From positions 714,451 to 778,450 of the forward strand of contig NZ_QRBF01000001.1 in assembly GCF_003363265.1 (NCBI RefSeq): a stretch of 64,000 nt of DNA, in the 5' to 3' direction. This stretch comes from Dyella psychrodurans (GTDB lineage Bacteria; Pseudomonadota; Gammaproteobacteria; Xanthomonadales; Rhodanobacteraceae). The notes below the pieces were generated by a model. It saw only the letters and a list, made by a program, of their open reading frames with translations. It was not told where the DNA came from and did not search any database. Positions 46,821 to 54,389 of the stretch are shown one piece after another. The translations under genes were made by a program, and so were the position numbers. The number at the start of each line of letters is the position of its first letter. Positions within the stretch are counted from its first letter, which is position 1.

Positions 46821-47576
46821 ATGAAGACAGTCGACTGTTGTACCGATATCGAGTACTGCAACGGCCGTGGTCTCCATCGAATACTGATGGCAGTCGCCTT
46901 GTGCGTGATGGCGTTCCAGGCCCATGCGCAAAGCAGCAGCACCTACCCGCTGCCCGACACGATCGACTCCCGCATCCAGGCCTGTACGGCCTGTCATGGC
47001 GTGCAGGGCCAGGGCACCCGCGACGATTACTTCCCTCGCCTGGCCGGCAAGCCGGCAGGATACCTGTACAACCAGCTGATCGCTTTTCGGGATGGTCAGC
47101 GCAAGTATCCGCCGATGAATTACTTGCTCGCTTATTTGCCGGACACGTATCTGCAGGAAATCGCCGGCTACTTCGCAGCTCAGCGAACGCCCTTCCCCGC
47201 GCTGCCCAAACCCGATGTCTCGCCGCAAGTGCTGGCTCTGGGTAAACAATTGGTATTCAAGGGCGACAATGCACGGCACATTCCGGCATGCAGTGCATGC
47301 CATGGCGCGTCATTGACCGGCGTATCACCGGATATTCCAGGTTTGCTCGGCTTGCATAGCAAGTACATCAGCGCGCAACTTGGGGCAACGCGGTACGGAA
47401 CGCGAGTCGGAGGCAAGACCAATTGCATGCGGTCTTTGACAACTAAGCTGTCAGAGGCCGATATCACTGCCGTTTCCGCGTATCTGTCGTCGCTCCCTGC
47501 CCCCCTGGATCCCGCTCCGGCCCCTGCCGGATCGCTGAAGCTGGCACTTACCTGCGAAGGGGCCGAGACGAAATGA
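46821..47576 (+). CDS. Dihaem cytochrome c (c4-like)
   Basis: A 251-residue exported cytochrome. After the signal segment (LMAVALCVMAFQAHAQ) there are two haem sites, CTACH and CSACH, each with the Met-bearing helix of class I cytochromes (YPPMNYL; LSEADITAVSAYLSSLP). This is the cytochrome c4 plan. The start ATG has an AAAGGCG SD; ATG 46887 would leave a signal peptide with no basic region. The stop overlaps the next start (ATGA). It probably delivers electrons to the oxidase encoded downstream. Confidence 0.88.
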   Translation: MKTVDCCTDIEYCNGRGLHRILMAVALCVMAFQAHAQSSSTYPLPDTIDSRIQACTACHGVQGQGTRDDYFPRLAGKPAGYLYNQLIAFRDGQRKYPPMNYLLAYLPDTYLQEIAGYFAAQRTPFPALPKPDVSPQVLALGKQLVFKGDNARHIPACSACHGASLTGVSPDIPGLLGLHSKYISAQLGATRYGTRVGGKTNCMRSLTTKLSEADITAVSAYLSSLPAPLDPAPAPAGSLKLALTCEGAETK

Positions 47577-48844
47577 GCAAGCCGTCTACAGAACACCGTC
47601 GGCAACGCATTGCTGCGTCACGGTCGATACTTTGTCTCGCGTTCGGCCTGTTCGCCGTCGCGCAAGGCGCGCACGGCCAGGAGGCATCGACGATCGCAGA
47701 AGGTCAGTACCTGGCTCGTGCGGGCGATTGCATCGCTTGCCATAGCGATCCCGGCGGCAAACCGTTTGGCGGCGCCAGAGCGATGGCCACGCCATTCGGC
47801 ACGCTGTATTCGTCGAACATATCGTCCGACCGGCAAACCGGCCTGGGCGATTGGACTGCCAACGACTTCTACGCCGTGATGCACGACGGCCACACGCGTT
47901 CCGGCGCGATTCTTTATCCGGCCATGCCGTATGCGGCCTACACCAAAGTCACGCGCGCCGATTCCGACGCGATCTTTGCGTATCTGCAATCCGTCGCGCC
48001 GGTACATCAACCAAATCACGATCAGGACCTGCGCTTCCCCTACAACAACCGTCAGCTGTTGGTGGGCTGGCGCACGCTGTATTTCAAGGAAGGCGAATAT
48101 CAACCCGATCCGTCGAAATCCGCCGAGTGGAATCGCGGTGCGTATCTGGTCGAAGGCCTGGGTCATTGTTCCATGTGCCACACCGCCATCAATGCACTGG
48201 GCGGCAGCTCGGAGTCGGCCAAATTCCAGGGTGGCTTGATCCCCATGCAGGATTGGTACGCACCGTCGCTCACCTCCAATCGCGAAGCGGGATTGGGTGA
48301 CTGGAGCATCAAGGACATCACCGACCTGCTGCAGGCGGGCGTATCGGCGCGGGGCGCCGTGTACGGCCCCATGGCCGAGGTCGTCTACAACAGCCTGCAG
48401 TATCTGTCCGACGCGGACGTCCAGGCGATGGCCGTGTATCTGAAAAGCCTTCCGCCAAGCGGCGATACCAGCGCACCGACCGTCACGCAGACCGAGGAAA
48501 AAAATCGCCTTTATCCGCTCGGCAGCAAAATCTACGCCGCGGAGTGCGCCATGTGTCATGGCCCCCATGGCGAAGGCAAAGGGTGGGACTTCCCGCCGCT
48601 CGCGGGCAACCAATCCATTCAAATGACATCGTCGGTGAATCCTATCCGCATGGTTCTCAACGGCGGCTATCCGCCCGGAACCGGGCGTAATCCGCGGCCC
48701 TACGGCATGCCGCCCTTCGCGCAATCGCTTTCCGATGAAGAAGTCGCCGCCGTGGTGACGTTTATCCGCACCGCATGGAACAACCACGGCACCGCCATTA
48801 CGGCGAAAGACATCAGCGCACTTCGCACTGCGCCGCTTAACTGA
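47573..48844 (+). CDS. Trihaem cytochrome c
   Basis: A 423-residue exported protein with three haem sites, CIACH, CSMCH and CAMCH. Length and layout match the cytochrome subunit of membrane alcohol/gluconate dehydrogenases (RAGDCIACHSDPGGKPFGGARAM, then PYAAYTKVTRADSDAIFAYL). No dehydrogenase large subunit is encoded next to it; here it is in an oxidase operon and may act as electron entry. It is translationally coupled to the gene before it (ATGA overlap). Confidence 0.88.
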   Translation: MSKPSTEHRRQRIAASRSILCLAFGLFAVAQGAHGQEASTIAEGQYLARAGDCIACHSDPGGKPFGGARAMATPFGTLYSSNISSDRQTGLGDWTANDFYAVMHDGHTRSGAILYPAMPYAAYTKVTRADSDAIFAYLQSVAPVHQPNHDQDLRFPYNNRQLLVGWRTLYFKEGEYQPDPSKSAEWNRGAYLVEGLGHCSMCHTAINALGGSSESAKFQGGLIPMQDWYAPSLTSNREAGLGDWSIKDITDLLQAGVSARGAVYGPMAEVVYNSLQYLSDADVQAMAVYLKSLPPSGDTSAPTVTQTEEKNRLYPLGSKIYAAECAMCHGPHGEGKGWDFPPLAGNQSIQMTSSVNPIRMVLNGGYPPGTGRNPRPYGMPPFAQSLSDEEVAAVVTFIRTAWNNHGTAITAKDISALRTAPLN

Positions 48845-48854
48845 GAACCGTGTC

Positions 48855-49034
48855 ATGACTGAATCCAAATCCGGGCAACAAACGGAGCTGACCGAGGACG
48901 AGCGCATCGACCAGATCGTGCGCGAGGGTCCACGCGGCGCGCTGGTATTGGTAAGCATCGCCACCGTCATTGTCGTGACGCTCTGGTTCGCCTTCTTTTT
49001 CCTAGTGTTTTTGCCACGCGGCCTGATCCAGTAA
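48855..49034 (+). CDS. Small single-span protein in the oxidase operon
   Basis: A 59-residue protein. The N-terminal half is acidic and soluble (TELTEDERIDQIVREG); the second half is one membrane span (ALVLVSIATVIVVTLWFAFFFLVFL) with a short basic tail. The ten-base gaps on each side and unbroken operon spacing support it as a real gene. It may be a small accessory subunit, like subunit IIa of ba3-type oxidases or CcoQ; this is inference from position and topology only. Confidence 0.72.
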   Translation: MTESKSGQQTELTEDERIDQIVREGPRGALVLVSIATVIVVTLWFAFFFLVFLPRGLIQ

Positions 49035-49044
49035 AGGGCAAACC

Positions 49045-49617
49045 ATGTCATCCTCGTCCGCCTACGACCCTCACGAAAGCGCCAAGGTTGCCGCGCGCAT
49101 CGAACAACGATGGGCCTTGGTCGTTGTCGGTATCGTCGCCGTGCTGGTTGCGATGGTGATCTTCACGGGCCTGCACTGGGCGATGATGCCCCCTTCGCGC
49201 GTGGAGACCATCGATCCCACGACCTTGCATGTGTCCGGCGAATTCGTCGAAAGCAACCTCGGCAGCACGGTGGAACAGGACGGCTCGGTCACCGTGCGAC
49301 TCGTCGCCCAGCAATACTCGTTCACACCGCAATGCATCGTCGTGCCGGCCAAGACGCCGATCATCTTTCGCGCAACCAGTGCCGATGTCGTTCACGGCAT
49401 GCTGATCACCGACACGAACATCAACTCCATGCTGGAGCCGGGTTACATCTCGACGTTCAAGACGCGCTTCGACAAGCCAGGCAATCATCTGATGCCCTGT
49501 CACGAATTCTGCGGGCTCGGTCATGAGGCCATGTGGGCCAACGTGAAAGTCGTCGACCAGGACACGTTCTTCAAGATGGCGGCGAAGACGAGGAGACTGA
49601 GCTGTGTTAACCCATAA
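49045..49617 (+). CDS. Haem-copper oxidase subunit II
   Basis: A 190-residue protein with one membrane span (residues 22-45) and a periplasmic cupredoxin domain. All CuA ligands are present: His117 (VVHGML), Cys152, Glu154, Cys156, His160 and Met163 (CHEFCGLGHEAMW). The single span and short length match ba3-type (B-family) subunit II. It takes electrons from cytochrome c and passes them to subunit I, whose gene overlaps its end by 14 bases. Confidence 0.93.
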   Translation: MSSSSAYDPHESAKVAARIEQRWALVVVGIVAVLVAMVIFTGLHWAMMPPSRVETIDPTTLHVSGEFVESNLGSTVEQDGSVTVRLVAQQYSFTPQCIVVPAKTPIIFRATSADVVHGMLITDTNINSMLEPGYISTFKTRFDKPGNHLMPCHEFCGLGHEAMWANVKVVDQDTFFKMAAKTRRLSCVNP

Positions 49618-51229
49618 GCGACTCATCCTTGCCCACTTCTGGCTCGCCTTCGCCGTGTTCGGGCTCGCGATTCTGCTGGGCGAATGGCAGATGTACATTC
49701 GCAGCCCGCTGCACGCGTGGCTGCGCAATCCGGACCTGTACTACCGTTCGGTCACGGCGCACGGCACGGTGATGGGTTATGTGTTCCCGACGCTGATCGC
49801 CATGGGCTTTGGTTACGCCATTACCGAACTCGCTCTCAAGCAATCGCTGATCGGCGTGAAGTGGGCGTGGGCCGGTTTCTGGCTGATCGTGGTCGGATCG
49901 ATCACCGCCGTGATACCTGTCGCGATGGGCCTGTCTTCCGTGCTCTACACGTTCTATCCCCCGATGATCGGCAACGCGTTCTACTACATCGGCGTGGTGC
50001 TCGTCGTCGTGGGCTCGTGGATCTGGGTCGCGCTGATGGGCATCAACATGAATGCGTGGAAGCGCGCGAATCCCGGGCGCGCTGTGCCGCTTGCGATGTT
50101 TGCGAATGTGGCGGGTTCGTACCTGTGGGCCTGGACCGCGGTGGGTGCCGCACTGGAGCTGCTGTTCCAGATACTGCCGGCGGCGCTTGGCTGGACCACG
50201 ACGATCAACGCCGGTCTATCGCGCGTGCTTTTCTCGTGGACACTGCACGCCATCGTCTACTTCTGGCTGATGCCGGCCTATATCGCGTTTTACACCATCG
50301 TGCCGCGTGCGATCGGCGGAAGGCTGTACAGCGACACCATGGCGCGCATTGCCTTCGCCATGTTTCTGGTGTTTGCGATGCCCATCGGCATTCACCATCT
50401 GTTTGCCGATCCGGAAGTCGGTTCCGGCTTCAAGTTCGTCCACTCGGTATTCACCGCGATGGTCTCGGCACCCACGCTGCTTACCGTATTCACCATCTGC
50501 GCCTCGGTGGAGATCGCCGCGAGGTTGCGCGGCGGCAAGGGTGCGTTTGGCTGGCTCAAGGCGCTGCCCTGGGACAATCCGCAGATGCTGGCGCTGGCCT
50601 TCTCCTTCGTGATGCTCGGTTTCGGCGGTGCCGGCGGCCTCATCAACATGAGCTACCAGCTCGACGCGACCATCCACAACACGCAGTGGATTACGGGTCA
50701 CTTTCATCTGATTTTCGCCGGAGCGATCGTGATCATGTACTTCGCGATCGCCTACGACCTCTGGCCGCATCTGACCGGCCGTGCGATGAACGATCTGCGC
50801 CTGATGCGCACGCAGTTGTGGCTATGGTTCATTGGCATGATCGTGTTGACCTTCCCCTGGCACTACGCGGGGATTCTCGGCATGCCGCGCCGCATGGCTT
50901 ATTACGACTACAGCAATCCGGGCATTGCATCGCAGGCGTCGACCGTGATCCTGTCCGTGATCGGCGGCGCGATACTGGTTATCTCGGCCATGCTTTTCAT
51001 CACGATACTCGTGCGCAACCATCGGGCACCGCGCGTCACGCCTGCACCGTTCAGCTTCAGCCAGGCGGTCCACGAGCCGGAGTCTGTTCCAGTGGCCCTC
51101 AATGGATTTGGATTGTGGGTCGGGCTCATGATCGCCCTGACCGTCACCAACTACGGCTACCCGATCGCCCAGATCATTACCCAACAGCACGCGCAGGTGC
51201 CTGCGATCTATATCGGGGCAAAACGATGA
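49604..51229 (+). CDS. B-family haem-copper oxidase subunit I
   Basis: A 541-residue membrane protein with about 13 spans. Haem and copper ligands: His53 (AHGTVMGY, low-spin haem), His214 with Tyr218 (LHAIVYFW, CuB and cross-linked Tyr), His263/264 (GIHHLF, CuB), His365 and His367 (TGHFHLIF). The pattern fits the b(o/a)3 branch, not A-type oxidases. The start is a GTG with SD GAGGAG, overlapping the subunit II end. It reduces oxygen to water and pumps protons. No subunit III is encoded. Confidence 0.93.
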   Translation: MLTHKRLILAHFWLAFAVFGLAILLGEWQMYIRSPLHAWLRNPDLYYRSVTAHGTVMGYVFPTLIAMGFGYAITELALKQSLIGVKWAWAGFWLIVVGSITAVIPVAMGLSSVLYTFYPPMIGNAFYYIGVVLVVVGSWIWVALMGINMNAWKRANPGRAVPLAMFANVAGSYLWAWTAVGAALELLFQILPAALGWTTTINAGLSRVLFSWTLHAIVYFWLMPAYIAFYTIVPRAIGGRLYSDTMARIAFAMFLVFAMPIGIHHLFADPEVGSGFKFVHSVFTAMVSAPTLLTVFTICASVEIAARLRGGKGAFGWLKALPWDNPQMLALAFSFVMLGFGGAGGLINMSYQLDATIHNTQWITGHFHLIFAGAIVIMYFAIAYDLWPHLTGRAMNDLRLMRTQLWLWFIGMIVLTFPWHYAGILGMPRRMAYYDYSNPGIASQASTVILSVIGGAILVISAMLFITILVRNHRAPRVTPAPFSFSQAVHEPESVPVALNGFGLWVGLMIALTVTNYGYPIAQIITQQHAQVPAIYIGAKR

Positions 51230-52020
51230 ACGGACAACGACTCGTCTCATGGCGCAATCCATGGTTCGTCGCGAGTGTCGGCGGAACGTTTGCCGTGCTC
51301 GTGTTTTCCGCCTTTGTCGGCTTCGTCTGGTTGCCTTCGGCGCAGGATGACGAACTTTTCAAAGGACTTTTGAACGCCATCTGCAGCGCCGCCGGCGTGC
51401 CGCGCTCGTGGCTCGCGAATGCCTCGCCGCCTGTTCCGCCCAGCAGCCCGGTGTCGAATGTGGCATTGACGCCGACCATGCTGAGCAAACCCAGCGATGC
51501 ATCGACCGGCCGCGGCGCAACGCTCGCGCTACGCTGCACCATGTGCCACGGCGCGCGCGGCGTCAGTGCCGCCAATACCCCGAACCTGGCGGGCCAATAC
51601 GCGCCTTCCGTCTATAAAGAGCTACGCGATTTCCAGAACGGTGCCCGTGTAAGCGCCATCATGGCGCCGATGGTCGTCGGCCTGAGCGATCAGGACATGC
51701 GCGACCTCGCGGCGTATTACGCCTTTCTGCCGCGTCTATCGGTAAAGACCTCGCACGGAAACGCGGAAGCGCCCGATGTCGTTGCCACCGGCGCACCGAT
51801 GCGCAACATCGCCCCGTGCGCCTCGTGCCACGGCGGGCTTACCGACAAGGTGGGCGCGCCCTGGCTCAACGGCCAGCCGCTGACTTATCTGACGTCCCAG
51901 CTGAATGCGTTTGCGACGGGAAAGCGCCGCAATGACATCAGCGAGCAGATGCGCAACGTAGCGCGCCAGATGACTCCGAATGAGATCGACGAAGCCGCCA
52001 AGTATTACGCGGCGCAGTGA
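51226..52020 (+). CDS. Membrane-anchored dihaem cytochrome c
   Basis: A 264-residue protein starting at the ATG that overlaps the oxidase subunit I stop (ATGA). An uncleaved N-terminal span (FVASVGGTFAVLVFSAFVGFVWL) anchors two class I haem domains, CTMCH and CASCH, each followed by a GLSDQDMRDLAAYY-like helix. It is the last gene of the operon and may be the direct donor to the CuA site. The same frame is open far upstream inside subunit I, but that part is not coding. Confidence 0.9.
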   Translation: MNGQRLVSWRNPWFVASVGGTFAVLVFSAFVGFVWLPSAQDDELFKGLLNAICSAAGVPRSWLANASPPVPPSSPVSNVALTPTMLSKPSDASTGRGATLALRCTMCHGARGVSAANTPNLAGQYAPSVYKELRDFQNGARVSAIMAPMVVGLSDQDMRDLAAYYAFLPRLSVKTSHGNAEAPDVVATGAPMRNIAPCASCHGGLTDKVGAPWLNGQPLTYLTSQLNAFATGKRRNDISEQMRNVARQMTPNEIDEAAKYYAAQ

Positions 52021-52127
52021 TCATCCTTTTTGCGGCATGTCCAGCGCACGGACACATCAGCTTTATCGCCGGCACGAATCCGCATCCCCTGACAGATCGC
52101 CATGCCGCATTGTGCGATGGTCCGGCA

Positions 52128-52444
52128 GTCGGGCGTGCCCATCCGGCTTTGATGAGTCCGGCACGCCCGACATGAGTGAAGTAGCGCGGATCGCCTGGGC
52201 TGGAACCCAAACGATCCGCTGGCCACAACCAACCTGAGATGTTGATCATGGTTATGCTCGATCATACGGCACGCACGCTCACGCGTGACCCCGCCAAGCC
52301 GATTTTTCCCCTGCTTCACCGCCGCTCATACTGGACGGCGTCGGGCCACAATGGGCACACGTAGAAAACGGTACCGGAAAGTTCCACCACTACGTGCAGG
52401 ATTTTTCCTGTAGCCCTTCGCGCCACGCGCAATACGTGGCGCGA
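52128..52444 (+). promoter_or_regulatory. Structured leader of the 89-aa gene, copy 2
   Basis: It has the same three stems as copy 1: 12 bp (52128-52139 with 52160-52171), an 8-bp GCGGATCG/CGATCCGC stem near 52187-52220, and 10 bp (52418-52427 with 52435-52444). The loop of the first stem differs strongly from copy 1 while its stem is unchanged. Function unknown. Confidence 0.45.
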
Positions 52445-52466
52445 CCTACGGTAATGGACGAGGCCC

Positions 52467-52736
52467 ATGAACAACCCCACCCACAACCTGTTCGAAGCGG
52501 GAAGCTACGAGCTGTCCCAAGATCACTACGACGATCTATGTATGATTCGCGACAAGCTGCTTTTGATGGCGCAACTCGCCGGCACCGCTACTACGAACGG
52601 CGATCACGACACCATGCTTTTCATCCGCCGCAGCTTGATCGGACAGCTCTTCGCCGATCTGAGCTTTCAGATGGGCGATGTGCTGGAGACTGTTAAACAC
52701 ACCACGACCGGCGTGGATCTTGCGCAAGCGCATTGA
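52467..52736 (+). CDS. Small XAC0095-like protein, copy 2
   Basis: An 89-residue helical protein, paralogue of the one at 4955 with 82 of 89 residues identical. Differences cluster at the N-terminus (PTHNLFEAGS versus PIHTLFNAES) and C-terminus. Several nucleotide changes inside the core are silent, which suggests selection on the protein. The start has a better SD (GAGG) than copy 1. Function unknown. Confidence 0.72.
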   Translation: MNNPTHNLFEAGSYELSQDHYDDLCMIRDKLLLMAQLAGTATTNGDHDTMLFIRRSLIGQLFADLSFQMGDVLETVKHTTTGVDLAQAH

Positions 52737-52744
52737 GCAACGCG

Positions 52745-52905
52745 TTTGCTCATCATCCCGGCGCAGGCCGGAGGCGCTTCACAACAGCGAAGCTGGTCAT
52801 CCGGTTTGAATAACAGTGCGAAGCACTCAACAACTAAAAAGCTATTCAGTGTGCTGCGCACGCGTACCTCACTGGATCCCGGCCTGCGCCGGGATGACGA
52901 GCAAA
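52745..52905. mobile_element. MITE-like element with 27-bp terminal inverted repeats
   Basis: A 161-bp noncoding element. Its 27-bp ends (52745-52771 and 52879-52905) are inverted copies matching at 26 positions. No ORF is inside. The ends share their core with the REP hairpin at 7909 and with the rearranged copy at 37931. No clear target-site duplication was identified. Confidence 0.6.
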
Positions 52906-52928
52906 AAATTGTGGCATGAACCCCATTG

Positions 52929-53828
52929 CTACAGGTGAGCACCATCCTGTGGCTGGCTCACCCATGGCGGTTGCGGTGTTGCGGGAGTCTTGGACGTCGA
53001 ACTCTTGCTCGCGTTCTGCAAGGGGCCCACCGTAACGGTAGCGTTCCAAAAACTGTCGGTCGCCTTGAAGTACTTGGATGAGTTCCAGCGATTGCCGGCC
53101 CAAAAATCTCCGCAACCGGTGATGGCGCCGCCTTCGACCGTGCCGAGGTCGCATCGAGGAAGCGGGTCTCCGGCATCAAGCCCAGCCGCACCGATACCCG
53201 ATATGTCCCGATTACGGGGAGTGGAGCCGCTGACGCCTAAATTGAGAGAGAACTGTGCAAGGCTGACTGCCGCTACGTTGTTGTCAAAGCCAGCGAGCGA
53301 ACCGGTCATGTGAAGCTTTGCTTGTTGCAATTGGGCGATCATGCGCGGCTTCGCAACAGCATCTCCATATTCGGTGGTGAGTTGCTTGAGAATCTCATTC
53401 GCCTTTTCCCGCTGCTCGGGATTGATCTGCGCCCATACGTCATCGCGCGTGGCGACAAACTTCGGATAGTTGCGTTCCGCGGAGAGCGCCATCCATGCAT
53501 AGGCCGTAGCGGGATCTTTGGCAACGCCCTGACCGTAGAAATACATCATGCCAATGCACATCTGCGACACCTTGTCCGCATAGCGGGCGCCCACCAGGAA
53601 GTACTTCATCGCCCCGGCGTAATCGCCCTTTTCGTAACGGATAAGGCCACCAAATTGGCCATGCAGATCAGGATGCCCCTCGGTCGAGCTTTCGCTCATC
53701 GACTCCAGCGCGTGTAGCACCTGCTTGTCGGTTACAAGATGGGTTTGATTGCCGTCGAAGGCACCCACCGTGCACGGACATAATCCAATCGCAATGCAAC
53801 AGACGAATCCGCGACATAGAGCGTTCAT
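52929..53828 (-). CDS. Exported Sel1-repeat protein
   Basis: A 299-residue protein with a signal peptide (CIAIGLCPCTVGA). Residues about 65-120 hold Sel1-like helical repeats (GDYAGAMKYFLVGARYADKVSQ and MCIGMMYFYGQGVAKDPATAYAWMALSAE). The C-terminal half is Gly/Ser/Thr-rich with several cysteines and no repeats. Sel1 repeats mediate protein binding. A good SD (TAGGAGG) precedes the ATG. It is divergent from the TonB receptor gene. Confidence 0.82.
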   Translation of the reverse strand: MNALCRGFVCCIAIGLCPCTVGAFDGNQTHLVTDKQVLHALESMSESSTEGHPDLHGQFGGLIRYEKGDYAGAMKYFLVGARYADKVSQMCIGMMYFYGQGVAKDPATAYAWMALSAERNYPKFVATRDDVWAQINPEQREKANEILKQLTTEYGDAVAKPRMIAQLQQAKLHMTGSLAGFDNNVAAVSLAQFSLNLGVSGSTPRNRDISGIGAAGLDAGDPLPRCDLGTVEGGAITGCGDFWAGNRWNSSKYFKATDSFWNATVTVGPLQNASKSSTSKTPATPQPPWVSQPQDGAHL

Positions 53829-54389
53829 GACGCCTCCTAACCCAGGGTAAAAGGCAAGTCGAACAAGCAGTACGGATGGCGGGAAAATGCCCCCGGAAGT
53901 CCCAAAAAGCGCTCAGATTCCAGTTTTATCCTAGTGCGTCAGGTCGGCCATAAACACGACCAATTCGCCGAAAAAAGCGCCCTACCCTCTTTTCATTTGT
54001 GATGCAGGCAAACTTTATTTAGACGGGCTGTGCAAATAAAACCCCACCTCGAATTTGCTCGGGTTTTCAAAAGTCATAAGTGTGCCTATTTGCTAGGAAA
54101 TATTCTTAGTACTTCTGTGCCAGAAGTCATTTGCAGAAGATTTTTCTGTTTTGTAAACATCATTTCGGTTGCGGGAATATCTGGGAGGGTACCCGCAAAA
54201 CAACACCATCAACTGCAGGCTTGGCTGAGAGGGAGCCATCTTTAAGCAGCTTGATTGGGGTCGGGTTGGAAGTAGGCGTTTGGGGCGCGCCTGGATCTAT
54301 GGGGCACGCGTTTTTCTGGGAGACGGGGCGCTCTTTCCGCTGGGAAAAAGGTGTCTTCCGTAAAACTTGATTACCGCTAGGGGAATTCA
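53829..54389. promoter_or_regulatory. Long A+T-rich upstream region of the TonB receptor gene
   Basis: A 561-bp gap without a convincing gene. It is richer in A+T than its neighbours, especially 53990-54180. It must hold the promoters of the Sel1 gene and the receptor gene. No specific operator could be named. The receptor has an AGGGGAA SD. Confidence 0.45.

Larger units (their letters stand above)
52060..52739 (+). repeat. Duplicated module, copy 2
   Basis: Near-copy of 4548-5224 in the same orientation, covering leader and gene. It lies directly behind the oxidase operon. Similarity to copy 1 ends at the stop codon. A MITE-like element begins eight bases after that stop. Confidence 0.85.

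Noticed and set aside
49684-52020. A 778-codon plus-strand open frame
   Set aside because: Its first 514 codons are subunit I of the oxidase read in a shifted frame. Only the last 264 codons (from 51226) are a real cytochrome gene.
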